Positions 1 to 7,122 of a stretch of 9,468 nt of DNA are shown piece after piece. The notes under the pieces were generated by a model. That model was not told the DNA's origin. It was given only the letters and a program-made list of their open reading frames with translations, and did no database searches. Every line of letters begins with the position of its first letter. Within the stretch, counting starts at the first letter, position 1. The position numbers and the translations under genes are program-made. The stretch is from Candidatus Thorarchaeota archaeon MP11T_1 (GTDB lineage: Archaea > Asgardarchaeota > Thorarchaeia > Thorarchaeales > Thorarchaeaceae), in NCBI GenBank assembly GCA_002825515.1, contig PJET01000068.1:1-9468 (forward strand), read 5' to 3'.

Positions 1-12
1 ATGCGTTCATAT

Positions 13-35
13 GTTGATTGTTGATTATTGTTGAC
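13..35. repeat. short tandem GTTGATT repeat upstream of the first gene
   Basis: Two abutting copies of GTTGATT occupy 13-19 and 20-26, followed by a degenerate GTTGAC at 30-35. The copies lie just before the TTG at 38 that opens the first reading frame. They could be a small operator or only low-complexity intergenic DNA. The window begins here, so what lies upstream is unknown, and no reading frame continues from the left edge beyond position 34. Confidence 0.3.
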
Positions 36-37
36 GG

Positions 38-376
38 TTGTCGGATAAAGTGTCATACCATCATAAACGCAAATCTTGCTCGAAGGAAACTAGAGAAATT
101 CTAGAAGAGATTCTCCATATGGACAAATCAGGATACACAATGATTGAGTTTGCTTCGATGTCAGCGAGGAAACCATCTGACAAGATACTGGACAATGGTA
201 CAACCAATCCTCTTCCTGGTAAGGAGGACTCCGGTACAACTGATCTAGATGATCTAGAATCTTACGAGCCAACCGAGAAGATAGAGTTCGAGGCAGCAGC
301 TGTCAAAGATTGCCTCGAGAAGAAAAAGAAGAGGCGAAACTACATAGAGTTTCGACCAGATTACGTTACAACGTAA
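38..376 (+). CDS. small charged protein of unknown function, probably mostly disordered
   Basis: I do not recognise this protein. The longest frame opens with TTG at 38, which has no clear ribosome-binding site. ATG codons at 119 and 140 are plausible later starts; the one at 140 is preceded by AGGA at 130-133. From the first start it would be 112 residues. It is rich in Lys, Glu and Asp, has a Gly/Thr/Pro-rich middle (about residues 50-75) that looks unstructured, and ends in a basic KKKKRR patch (about 95-100) before a short aromatic tail. There is no membrane segment or signal peptide. Codon choice resembles the neighbouring genes, which favours real coding. It ends 16 bases before the next gene, whose strong ribosome-binding site fills the gap, so the two are probably one operon. 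The basic patch could bind nucleic acid, but that is only a guess. Confidence 0.5.
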   Translation: MSDKVSYHHKRKSCSKETREILEEILHMDKSGYTMIEFASMSARKPSDKILDNGTTNPLPGKEDSGTTDLDDLESYEPTEKIEFEAAAVKDCLEKKKKRRNYIEFRPDYVTT

Positions 377-392
377 GCATGGAGGGGTCACC

Positions 393-770
393 ATGAGTGA
401 GAAGGAAGAACTGAAGGAACTTCGGAAAGAAGTACAGGAACTCAAACATACTGTTTACACATTGAAGGACACAATTGTTGAATTGACTAGTAGACTGAGG
501 GAAAGTACTGATGCAGGATCACCCTATGATTCCGGACAGTACAATATTTTCAGGGTAGGAAGCAATGTCCTTGAGGGGGATGTCAGTTGGAATAGACTTG
601 TCAATCTTTTACACAAGGCAGATAGAGGCCTTACAGCAACTGAGCTGGCTGAGAAGTGGGGGAGGTCTCGTTCGAGAACCAGTGAGGTCTTGAACAAACT
701 TGTTGAAGAGGGACATCTTGTGAAGTTCAGAGATGGACGAACAATTAGGTTCAGAACTGCAGAAGATTAG
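393..770 (+). CDS. coiled-coil plus winged helix-turn-helix DNA-binding protein
   Basis: This is a 125-residue probable transcriptional regulator. Residues 3-37 form a Glu/Lys/Leu heptad coiled coil, likely for dimerisation. Residues about 40-60 form a linker. Residues about 64-122 have the order of a MarR/ArsR-like winged helix: helix 1 (WNRLVNLLHKA), a turn with LTATELAEKWG as the positioning helix, GRSRSRTSEVLNKLVEEG as the recognition helix, and LVKFRDGRTIRFR as the beta wing. The recognition helix carries several Arg and Ser residues suited to DNA contact. The ATG at 393 has GGAGG at 381-385 with seven bases between, so the start is well supported. No ligand-binding domain or metal-binding cysteines are visible, so what it senses is unknown. 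The N-terminal coiled coil makes it a compact two-part regulator rather than a classical MarR protein. The DNA-binding fold is fairly certain; its target is not. Confidence 0.8.
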   Translation: MSEKEELKELRKEVQELKHTVYTLKDTIVELTSRLRESTDAGSPYDSGQYNIFRVGSNVLEGDVSWNRLVNLLHKADRGLTATELAEKWGRSRSRTSEVLNKLVEEGHLVKFRDGRTIRFRTAED

Positions 771-862
771 CTACAATTGATTCAATTCGTCCGGCGCAAT
801 TACTCTTAAGTGGGAGTTAGATATCTTCACATAGCAGGTCGCAAATTCAGGAGATTGTCCTG

Positions 863-3217
863 TTGAGAAACATTTTGCCAGATTCAGGCTCTAAGAAGAA
901 AATGAAAGAGAGTATAGATACAGATGAAGATACAGATGACACTGTAATCTATACAAGTCTCCTCTTCGAGCTAAACATCAAAGCGCAAGATGCAGTACGG
1001 GAGTTCGCTCTTCATGATATTGATGATCGTGAAGGATTAGAAAAAAAGAGAATGGAAATGCATGATGCGTTTACAGAATTGTACAACGCTATTGCCACTT
1101 TCAATGAGAGAATCATGATTGAAGACTTTGACATAGCCTACTTGAGAAACCGAATTACACAGAGTGATGGAGAGGTCAAGCAACAGCTAGAGAGTGCACT
1201 GGAAGAAGTGATAACAACATCTCAGAAGAATCTGGCCGATGTCTGGATGTCACGCGTTATGGCTTGGCTCCACCAAGCGGCTGCTGCAAGTGGTCCATTT
1301 ACAGTGGAAGAGAATGAAACTAGGTATCAGAGTGCGTCAAAACATCTGGCGGCAGTCTATACAATGCTTGAGAAGCCGTTCTCAGCAATACCACAGAAAA
1401 TAGATGGTACTCAAAAACTCAGACGTGTTGCCTTAGGTGTTCAAGCATACAATCTTCTCAAGGAAAGCCATGAGGCTGAAGATGATGAACTGACATCCAT
1501 TCTAGGGAAGAACAAGAGTGCAGAGGCCGAATTCTATGATGAATTCCTCAACGAGCTAATTGGACAAGAGAGCACATTCAGACAGGCTTTCAATCCATTT
1601 GATGAACTCCTCTGGAGAGACATTGTGAGTTCATTCATATTTGAACAAGCGACCGATCTCTATAATGAAGCGATTCCTCATTTTGGGAAAAAGCGAGAAC
1701 ACAAAGACAGGCTTTCTATGATCCAATCGTGGAAGCAGAACACAGCGGGTCTTAGTGAAGTCTACTTGGCAATGACTTACAATGACATTGCTGATGCTCA
1801 GATGCGTGCAGGGAACCTAGAGGATGCGTCAAAACTCTACCAGGTAGCCTCAGATGCATTTGGTAGAGCTGAGAAATGCTTCCGTGAAGTCATTGCACTC
1901 CAACCAAATGCTGAGCAGTCAAGGATTGATAAGGAGCAAAAGAAAGCTCAATCCCTGTTTTGCAGTGTTGAAGCAAATGTACAGACACTTACTGAATTGA
2001 TTAAGGTAAACAACAAATCTGAAGCAAAATTAGTTTTGAAGGAGATTTTCAAACACCTACAGAGGGCAGAGAAGCTTGCAAAGACACGCGAACTCACAAG
2101 TGCAATTAAGGAAGAAATGAAGACATACACATTCATCAAGGAACAGCTCAAGAAGAAGAAAGCAAAGACTGCAGACATCAGTGGACTCATAGATCAGATA
2201 GTGTTTGCAAAGGATTTGAGAAAAACGGGGCTCATCCAGGATGTAAGTAAGTCTCTTGATGAGGCATCTGCGGTAATGTCATCTAATCCTGCAGATGCGC
2301 TTGATGCGATTCGAGAGGGATTGAATAGTCTAGGCATTCTTCTTAGCCTTGAGGCTGAGGATCAAGAGGTAGGTGAACTACGAAACAGGACTCTAGCGCT
2401 ACTTAACAATGTCAAGTATATGATTCAGTTTCAGCTGAGTTCTCAACTTCAACATGGTGTGAAGTTCATAATGTCTAGAATTCTAGAGAATCTTCATGCT
2501 GCTGAAGCAGCATCCTACTACAAGGTCATAGGCGAGAAAAGACCAGCGGAAGAATTGATGGACCTAGGGAAACTTGCACTTGCAACAGCTTTTGCCTCAG
2601 AGGCACAGGTGTATTCCAGACAGTCTGAGCAATGGGCATTTAGAGCACAGATAGAGAGATTAAATGTCTTCCAGAAATTGGAAGATGAACTTGCAATGCT
2701 TGAGGAAGAGGACCCTATCGAGGATGCTCTCGAGATACATGATGGCACAATATCAAGAATAAAGCAGACAGTGGCATCTTTCGAAGCTGCAGCGAATGAA
2801 CTGGATAGTGTTGTGGGTATAGACATACGTGCCAAAAACAATGTTGATGCTCAGGTAAGACAGCTACAAGGAGTTGTTATGAAGTTCAGAGGCGACCTTT
2901 CACGAATTCTTGGAGCAAAGAACGATTTCATTGCGGAGTATATGTACAAAACTGGAGAGAAGTCGAAGGCGAAGATGCACTACTCAGATGCAAATGACCA
3001 ACTCAGAGAGGCAGTTGGGAACTACACTGTAGCAGCTCAGGTATTTCAACAGGTAGGTGACGCTCAAGCCGCTCAGACTGTTGACACTCGTGCAAAGACC
3101 ACTGACCTTCTTGCAAGAAGTGTCTGGGACAATAGACAACGCATTGACAGAGACCAAGATCCGAGTGAGAAAGGTGAACCTGAACTGATAGCCCTCTACT
3201 TAGGTACGACCGGATGA
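863..3217 (+). CDS. large alpha-helical, TPR-like repeat protein of unknown function
   Basis: I do not recognise a named family. The 784 residues are almost entirely predicted helix, with no membrane segment, signal peptide or catalytic motif. The first 28 residues are acidic and low-complexity (SIDTDEDTDD at 17-26), then helices run to the end. TPR-like helix pairs are visible around 298-354 (the A..MRAGN...A...Y..A pattern) and 686-750, which repeats the same spacing (KTGEKSKAKMHYSDAND). A further Ala-rich helical pair lies at 458-514. Residues 385-436 are Lys-rich. Two acidic, Leu-rich stretches (605-625 and 495-515) may form coiled coil. The TTG at 863 is chosen because AGGAGA at 849-854 sits eight bases upstream; an ATG at 902 has no good site. 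The family is likely a protein-interaction scaffold in the cytoplasm. A distant resemblance to eukaryotic alpha-solenoids such as SNAP is conceivable but unsupported. It converges on the ATP synthase subunit I gene, 99 bases away, with no sign of a functional link. Confidence 0.8.
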   Translation: MRNILPDSGSKKKMKESIDTDEDTDDTVIYTSLLFELNIKAQDAVREFALHDIDDREGLEKKRMEMHDAFTELYNAIATFNERIMIEDFDIAYLRNRITQSDGEVKQQLESALEEVITTSQKNLADVWMSRVMAWLHQAAAASGPFTVEENETRYQSASKHLAAVYTMLEKPFSAIPQKIDGTQKLRRVALGVQAYNLLKESHEAEDDELTSILGKNKSAEAEFYDEFLNELIGQESTFRQAFNPFDELLWRDIVSSFIFEQATDLYNEAIPHFGKKREHKDRLSMIQSWKQNTAGLSEVYLAMTYNDIADAQMRAGNLEDASKLYQVASDAFGRAEKCFREVIALQPNAEQSRIDKEQKKAQSLFCSVEANVQTLTELIKVNNKSEAKLVLKEIFKHLQRAEKLAKTRELTSAIKEEMKTYTFIKEQLKKKKAKTADISGLIDQIVFAKDLRKTGLIQDVSKSLDEASAVMSSNPADALDAIREGLNSLGILLSLEAEDQEVGELRNRTLALLNNVKYMIQFQLSSQLQHGVKFIMSRILENLHAAEAASYYKVIGEKRPAEELMDLGKLALATAFASEAQVYSRQSEQWAFRAQIERLNVFQKLEDELAMLEEEDPIEDALEIHDGTISRIKQTVASFEAAANELDSVVGIDIRAKNNVDAQVRQLQGVVMKFRGDLSRILGAKNDFIAEYMYKTGEKSKAKMHYSDANDQLREAVGNYTVAAQVFQQVGDAQAAQTVDTRAKTTDLLARSVWDNRQRIDRDQDPSEKGEPELIALYLGTTG

Positions 3218-3316
3218 AATATCTTACAACCTGATTGGCCACGTTTGATTATTACTAGCTATAGTGAGCTACAGTTGGCCTCAGCTCTTTCGTGCAGACC
3301 ATACTCTTCATTGATG

Positions 3317-5503
3317 TCATGAAACTATGGGAGCCAAAGCTGCTTGTTGAATTACTCTCACTGTGTGAAGTCGTTTCGCGCAGAATGGCTGGAATTCAAT
3401 TCCTCCTGCATGGTAGAACTTACTGAACCACTCAACAAAGTGCAGCCTCAGTGTGTGCATGAATGCAAGCAGTCCTTCTAGTATTCCTACAATTAATGAA
3501 CCAATAATCGCACCTAGTAGAGGTAGGTGTGGAGTATCTGGTGCACCTGGAGTGTGTGGGTGGACATGGGCAGGAATAACCTCCACTCCGAGAATCGTCA
3601 GCTCGGGGAATGGTATGTAGATGATTGCTGGAATGAGTGTGAAGAACACTCCGCTCAAGATGATGTGAACTGTGTTCAATGCAAAGATACGAGCATAGCT
3701 CACAGTGTGGCTGATCATGCCAATTGCGTATTCAAGGAACAGAACTACACCATCCATGCCACCCTTGAAAGAAGCAAGAGCCATGATGACCATTGGCACT
3801 ATGAATGCACTTAGTGAGAAAATCAATGGAGATACAGGTATTGCAGGATATATTCCATTGTTACCTATCCCGTATCCAATGCCAGCAATTGGTACCCAAA
3901 GATTGACCTGTCCGGTTGCGCTGAACCAATCACCAACGCTGTTGTAGCTCACACCGAAGAGCAAGTTGATGAAACCATAGTAAAGCCACAGGTATGATAC
4001 ACCAACAATGAATGAGGACATCTCACGATGTTTGTACTTGTTGTAGATATTGAGAATAATTCCCAGCATTATATGGATAGCACCAATCTCGATTGAGAGT
4101 TTAAGCATGTGTTTACCCCTGTATGGATTAACAATCATGTGTCCGTGTCCGTCATCTATGTAATGGGCAAAAGTCGGCCATAATGGTTCAAACACTGTTT
4201 CTGCCCCAAAGAAGCTTCCAAAGAGGAATCCACCTATTATTGCGAAAATCCCCATCATGATTAGACCTTCGGCTCCTGATTGGATATATCCCATAATCAC
4301 GCCCCAATCCTGACCTTTTCTCTTAGCTCGAAGGGCTGCAAGGCCAATAAGTAAAATCAGAAAGCCCTGACCAATGTCAGCGAATACTAGACCAAATATC
4401 AGTGGAAATGAAAGGAACATTAATTTTGTAGGGTCCAAGTCATGCCTTGATGGAAAACCGAATGCCTTCATGACATCCTCTGTTGGCTCCATCACTGAAG
4501 GGTTTGAAATGTAAGAGGGTGCTTCGTGTTCAGCGAAATCAGGTTTGTCAAAACTCACCTCTAGGGCTGAACCAACCCTTGTCCTAAGAAGGGACTCGAA
4601 TTCTTCCTTTTTTCCTTCAGGAATCCATCCCCACATCTTGATTGCCTGGTCAGTGTAAACAATATAGCTCTTAATGTCGACGCGCCTGCTTTCGATAAGA
4701 AGAACTTCCCAGGCAGCCAGAATCCTATTGCCCCATTCAAGGGCGATGTGATCTTTCCTTACTGCGAGCTGTTCAAGCTCTTTCTCAAGTTCAGCCATTT
4801 TTTCAAAGGCTTCTAGAGCAATTTCCTCTGGTTTACCTACAGAACCCTCAGGAATAGTGAAGGCTTCATATTGCATTGCAGAAAGAATCCGTTCAACAGC
4901 TTCCTTTAGCTCTACAGGCACAGTAATGACACAGCACGCGCCCCGTTTTAGGGGGAGGGTTCTGATTGAAAATGCACCATCTGTGACTTCACCAATGCTC
5001 CATACCAGTTCGGATTCTCTACCAGATGGAACAAAACCAGCAGTTGTGAAAGTATACTCGGTTGTTCCAATCAGGCTTGGATCTACGCCCAGTGGTTCAA
5101 GAGACCTGGCTACATCAGCGATGCCTCTCTGACGCTCCATCTCTAATCGTGCAACTGTTGACTTCGAATCGATATCAAGAACTTCTTCCTCAACTGCAGT
5201 TATGACCTCTGAAGCGAGATTCAAGGAGTTCTCAAGAGTTGTGTCATCTATATTAATCAAGATTCCAGTCTTTCGAGAATAGTCAATGTCAAGTGATTCT
5301 AAAATTCTTGTCAACCTCTCATGTGCAGAGTAGACTGTTTCCTCATCCCGGGTTCGTTTGATATCGACAATTCCTGCTTGTTTCCGAACGTCAATGAATT
5401 CAAAGAGCGAAAAATCTTCTATTGCCATCAGAACTTGTCTTTCGAGGTCTCTATGGGAGACCACCTTGGCCACAATCATTTCCTGAGGACTCATTAAGCC
5501 CAT
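3317..5503 (-). CDS. atpI: A-type (V/A-type) ATP synthase subunit I (a subunit, membrane stator)
   Basis: This is the stator subunit that supplies the two ion half-channels facing the rotor ring and anchors the peripheral stalks. From the chosen ATG (5503) it is 728 residues, slightly long for archaeal homologues as I recall them. Residues 1 to about 355 are the cytoplasmic arm with coiled coil (about 225-265). The rest is a membrane domain of about eight helices beginning FLSFPLIFGLVFADIGQG (363-380). The essential channel arginine is R605 in ISHTVSYARIFALN (597-610), and a second conserved Arg, R686, lies in LRLHFVEWFSKFY (685-697). The C-terminal FQPF element is present. The outer loop between the last two helices is His/Pro-rich (about 646-659). 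The ATG at 5503 has GGTGAT a few bases upstream on its strand. A start 24 residues earlier (5575) is open, but the added peptide does not look like this family. It is divergent from the H-E stalk genes. Confidence 0.96.
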   Translation of the reverse strand: MGLMSPQEMIVAKVVSHRDLERQVLMAIEDFSLFEFIDVRKQAGIVDIKRTRDEETVYSAHERLTRILESLDIDYSRKTGILINIDDTTLENSLNLASEVITAVEEEVLDIDSKSTVARLEMERQRGIADVARSLEPLGVDPSLIGTTEYTFTTAGFVPSGRESELVWSIGEVTDGAFSIRTLPLKRGACCVITVPVELKEAVERILSAMQYEAFTIPEGSVGKPEEIALEAFEKMAELEKELEQLAVRKDHIALEWGNRILAAWEVLLIESRRVDIKSYIVYTDQAIKMWGWIPEGKKEEFESLLRTRVGSALEVSFDKPDFAEHEAPSYISNPSVMEPTEDVMKAFGFPSRHDLDPTKLMFLSFPLIFGLVFADIGQGFLILLIGLAALRAKRKGQDWGVIMGYIQSGAEGLIMMGIFAIIGGFLFGSFFGAETVFEPLWPTFAHYIDDGHGHMIVNPYRGKHMLKLSIEIGAIHIMLGIILNIYNKYKHREMSSFIVGVSYLWLYYGFINLLFGVSYNSVGDWFSATGQVNLWVPIAGIGYGIGNNGIYPAIPVSPLIFSLSAFIVPMVIMALASFKGGMDGVVLFLEYAIGMISHTVSYARIFALNTVHIILSGVFFTLIPAIIYIPFPELTILGVEVIPAHVHPHTPGAPDTPHLPLLGAIIGSLIVGILEGLLAFMHTLRLHFVEWFSKFYHAGGIEFQPFCAKRLHTVRVIQQAALAPIVS

Positions 5504-5695
5504 AGCGCCATCACCATGAACACAATCAAACGGGACCAGCATCCAGTGGTCCGTTGATTTGTGTAAGTAACGCATGCCTTACATGCCCCAAATAACCTTT
5601 GCTACTTGAACGTGAACAAGATAATCAAAGGTCAATGTTTATCAAGGGGAGATATTGGTGATGCAATACTATCGTGTACTTAGAGGAATGTGCCC
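5504..5695. promoter_or_regulatory. divergent promoter region between atpI and ahaH-atpE
   Basis: The two transcription units start back to back here. On the plus strand TTTATC at 5638-5643 is a fair archaeal TATA-like box; it would place transcription start near 5666, about 30 bases before the ahaH ATG. On the minus strand TTATTTGG at 5595-5588 could serve atpI, with a start near 5566 and a leader of about 60 bases to the 5503 ATG. Neither box is a strong consensus match. I see no dyad that would suggest a shared operator. Confidence 0.4.
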
Positions 5696-6019
5696 ATGAG
5701 TTCAGCACACGATGAAATCGACCAGATTCATGAGACAGAGAAGGCAGCTCGAGAAAGAATCGAAAAAGCAGAGAAACGTGCTCGTAAGATTCACGAGGAT
5801 GCGGATGAAGAAGCCAAGATGCTTGTTGAAAATACTGAGCGAGAAGCTAGACAAACAGCTACTAAGATGCTTTCAGATATTGGAAGTAAAAAAGCCGAGA
5901 TTGAATCATCGGTATTGAAAGATACTGAAAAGAAGATCAAGAAGATGGAGGCTTCCGCACGGGAAAAGAGAGATGATGCTTATCAGAGCGTCGTGAAGAT
6001 GTTACTGGGGGAGGTATAG
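5696..6019 (+). CDS. ahaH: A-type ATP synthase subunit H (peripheral stalk, AhaH/G-like)
   Basis: This 107-residue protein is one half of the peripheral stalk that holds the catalytic head still while the rotor turns; its partner is subunit E. Nearly the whole chain is one charged helix rich in Ala, Glu, Lys and Arg (about residues 8-100). It has the 11-residue spacing of small side chains typical of the right-handed coiled coil in H/G subunits, and ends in the short VVKMLLGEV tail. The length fits the family (about 100-110). The ATG at 5696 is preferred over an in-frame GTG at 5690, because AGGA at 5684-5687 is eight bases from the ATG and only two from the GTG. The next gene, subunit E, begins four bases after the stop, so the pair is co-transcribed, matching their pairing as one heterodimer. 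Confidence 0.9.
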   Translation: MSSAHDEIDQIHETEKAARERIEKAEKRARKIHEDADEEAKMLVENTEREARQTATKMLSDIGSKKAEIESSVLKDTEKKIKKMEASAREKRDDAYQSVVKMLLGEV

Positions 6020-6023
6020 TACA

Positions 6024-6650
6024 ATGAGTGGCATCGACAACATCATTGAGATGATCAACACAAAAACATCTGATAAAGAGAAAGAGATTCTAGCAGAAGC
6101 AGAAAAGCAGAAAGAACAGAAGCTCAGTGAGGCTAGGGGCAGGGCAAAAACCAAAGCTGACGCGATAATTGCCAAAGCTGAGGCGGAATCGAAAGCTGAG
6201 GTTGCACGATATGAGGCGAGCGCCAAACTCCAGTCCAAATATCAGCTACTCGAAGCCAAAGAAGCACTGATAGAAGAAATCATCTCTTCTGCTAAGAAAC
6301 ATCTGGAAGATATAGTGGGTAAGAAAGCCTATGAGAAAGTGCTCGAAAGACTCGTAATTGATGCTGCAAGCGCTCTTGAGGAATCCAATCTAGAGATTGT
6401 ACTTCCAAAAGGACATAGTTCACACATTACAATCAAAACTATTGAGGACACAGTATCCAAGAACACGGGTGAGAAGACTAAGATCTCAATTTCAAAGGAC
6501 ACTATTAGAGCGACTGGAGGCGCAATCGTAAGAAACACCGAAAACACTCGATGGGTTGACAACACATTCGAGGCTCGATTCGAGCGTCTAGAGAGTGCAA
6601 TACGAGACAAAATCTCTGAAATCCTATTCAGTACTGATAAGAAAGAGTAA
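6024..6650 (+). CDS. atpE: A-type (V/A-type) ATP synthase subunit E (peripheral stalk)
   Basis: Subunit E forms the peripheral stalk heterodimer with subunit H and caps the top of the catalytic head. The 208 residues match the usual length. Residues 1 to about 100 are a long Ala/Glu/Lys helix (for example ILAEAEKQKEQKLSEAR at about 22-38) that pairs with H. Residues about 105-200 are the mixed alpha/beta globular domain, with the family features TGGAIVRN (164-171) followed by DNTFEARFERLESAIRDKISEILF near the end. The GGAGG at about 6009-6013 lies within the end of ahaH, roughly ten bases before the ATG, so translation is coupled. The stop is followed at once by a hairpin shared with the convergent atpK gene. 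Confidence 0.95.
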   Translation: MSGIDNIIEMINTKTSDKEKEILAEAEKQKEQKLSEARGRAKTKADAIIAKAEAESKAEVARYEASAKLQSKYQLLEAKEALIEEIISSAKKHLEDIVGKKAYEKVLERLVIDAASALEESNLEIVLPKGHSSHITIKTIEDTVSKNTGEKTKISISKDTIRATGGAIVRNTENTRWVDNTFEARFERLESAIRDKISEILFSTDKKE

Positions 6651-6651
6651 G

Positions 6652-6692
6652 AGTAGAGAGTGGAGGAAGACCACCTCTACTATGCCATTTTT
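6652..6692. terminator. bidirectional hairpin terminator between atpE and atpK
   Basis: AGTAGAG-A-GTGG at 6652-6663 pairs with CCACCTCTACT at 6671-6681, giving 11 base pairs with a single bulged A (6659) and a seven-base loop (6664-6670). On the plus strand it is followed by TTTTT at 6688-6692. On the minus strand the following sequence is pyrimidine-rich (read from 6651 backwards: CTCTTACTCTTTCTT). It lies two bases after the atpE stop and 19 bases beyond the atpK stop. Archaeal termination relies mainly on T-tracts, so the hairpin may instead protect the two 3' ends. Confidence 0.65.
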
Positions 6693-6699
6693 GACTTCT

Positions 6700-7101
6700 T
6701 CAGCCAATCAGGCTTGGTATGTAACCTACTAGCAGGAATGCAATTACGAACCCGTAAATAGCTACTACTTCTATAAACACTACATATAGGATACTCTTTC
6801 CAAAAGTTTCTGGTTTCTCAGTAATTGCTCCGAGTGCTGCAGCTGAAGCTGTACCCATTCCGATTGCGGCACCAACACCAGCTAAACCTAGAGCAATACC
6901 TGCACCAATTGCCAAGCCCAGGATACCTAGACCTGCACCTTCGGTTGCTTGCAGTGGTTCAAAACCTGGGGCGGATGGTGTTCCAAGTGCCCTCAGGACT
7001 GTTGAGGCATCAGCCATGGTTATCACTGATATTGCTAGGGCAAGAAGAACTACCCCAAACAAGAACATGACCAGGCTTGTGATTCGATTATCGAAATTCA
7101 T
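6700..7101 (-). CDS. atpK: A-type ATP synthase subunit K (rotor-ring proteolipid, c subunit) with N-terminal signal/TM segment
   Basis: This proteolipid forms the ion-carrying rotor ring. The 133 residues contain an N-terminal hydrophobic stretch (about 8-30) ending ITMADA, which looks like a cleaved signal peptide or an extra helix. A linker follows (33-52), then a single helical hairpin: a Gly/Ala-rich inner helix (about 55-84), a polar loop AITEKPETFG (92-101), and an outer helix (about 103-126). The ion-binding carboxylate is E111 in FIEVVAIYG. One hairpin with one Glu means a one-Glu-per-subunit ring. The residue after E111 is Val rather than Thr, Ser or Gln, which hints at proton rather than sodium coupling. 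The ATG at 7101 is chosen, with GGAGGA (7117-7112) ten bases upstream; a TTG at 7119 overlaps that site and is unlikely. It follows atpC by 21 bases in the same unit. Confidence 0.94.
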   Translation of the reverse strand: MNFDNRITSLVMFLFGVVLLALAISVITMADASTVLRALGTPSAPGFEPLQATEGAGLGILGLAIGAGIALGLAGVGAAIGMGTASAAALGAITEKPETFGKSILYVVFIEVVAIYGFVIAFLLVGYIPSLIG

Positions 7102-7122
7102 GTGATCTTTTTCCTCCAAATC

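Noticed and set aside
2518..2841. Minus-strand Ser/Ala-rich open frame within the large helical-protein gene
   Set aside because: It is the reverse reading of a Glu/Ala/Leu-rich coding region, has no independent start signal and looks like a composition artefact.
3236..3280. Possible terminator between the helical-protein gene and atpI (TGGCCA/TGGCC with an inner TAGCT/AGCTA stem)
   Set aside because: Stems are only five base pairs, the outer loop is long and there is no T-tract, so it is within chance expectation.
3317..5575. Longer subunit I starting at ATG 5575
   Set aside because: The 24 extra residues do not resemble the family N-terminus, whereas the ATG at 5503 follows a GGTGAT site and begins just before the typical SPQEM region.
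6329..6610. Minus-strand open frame opposite subunit E
   Set aside because: It lies wholly inside a well-supported family gene and has no recognisable content.
6700..7119. Longer subunit K starting at TTG 7119
   Set aside because: That start lies on the GGAGGA sequence that serves as ribosome-binding site for the ATG at 7101.
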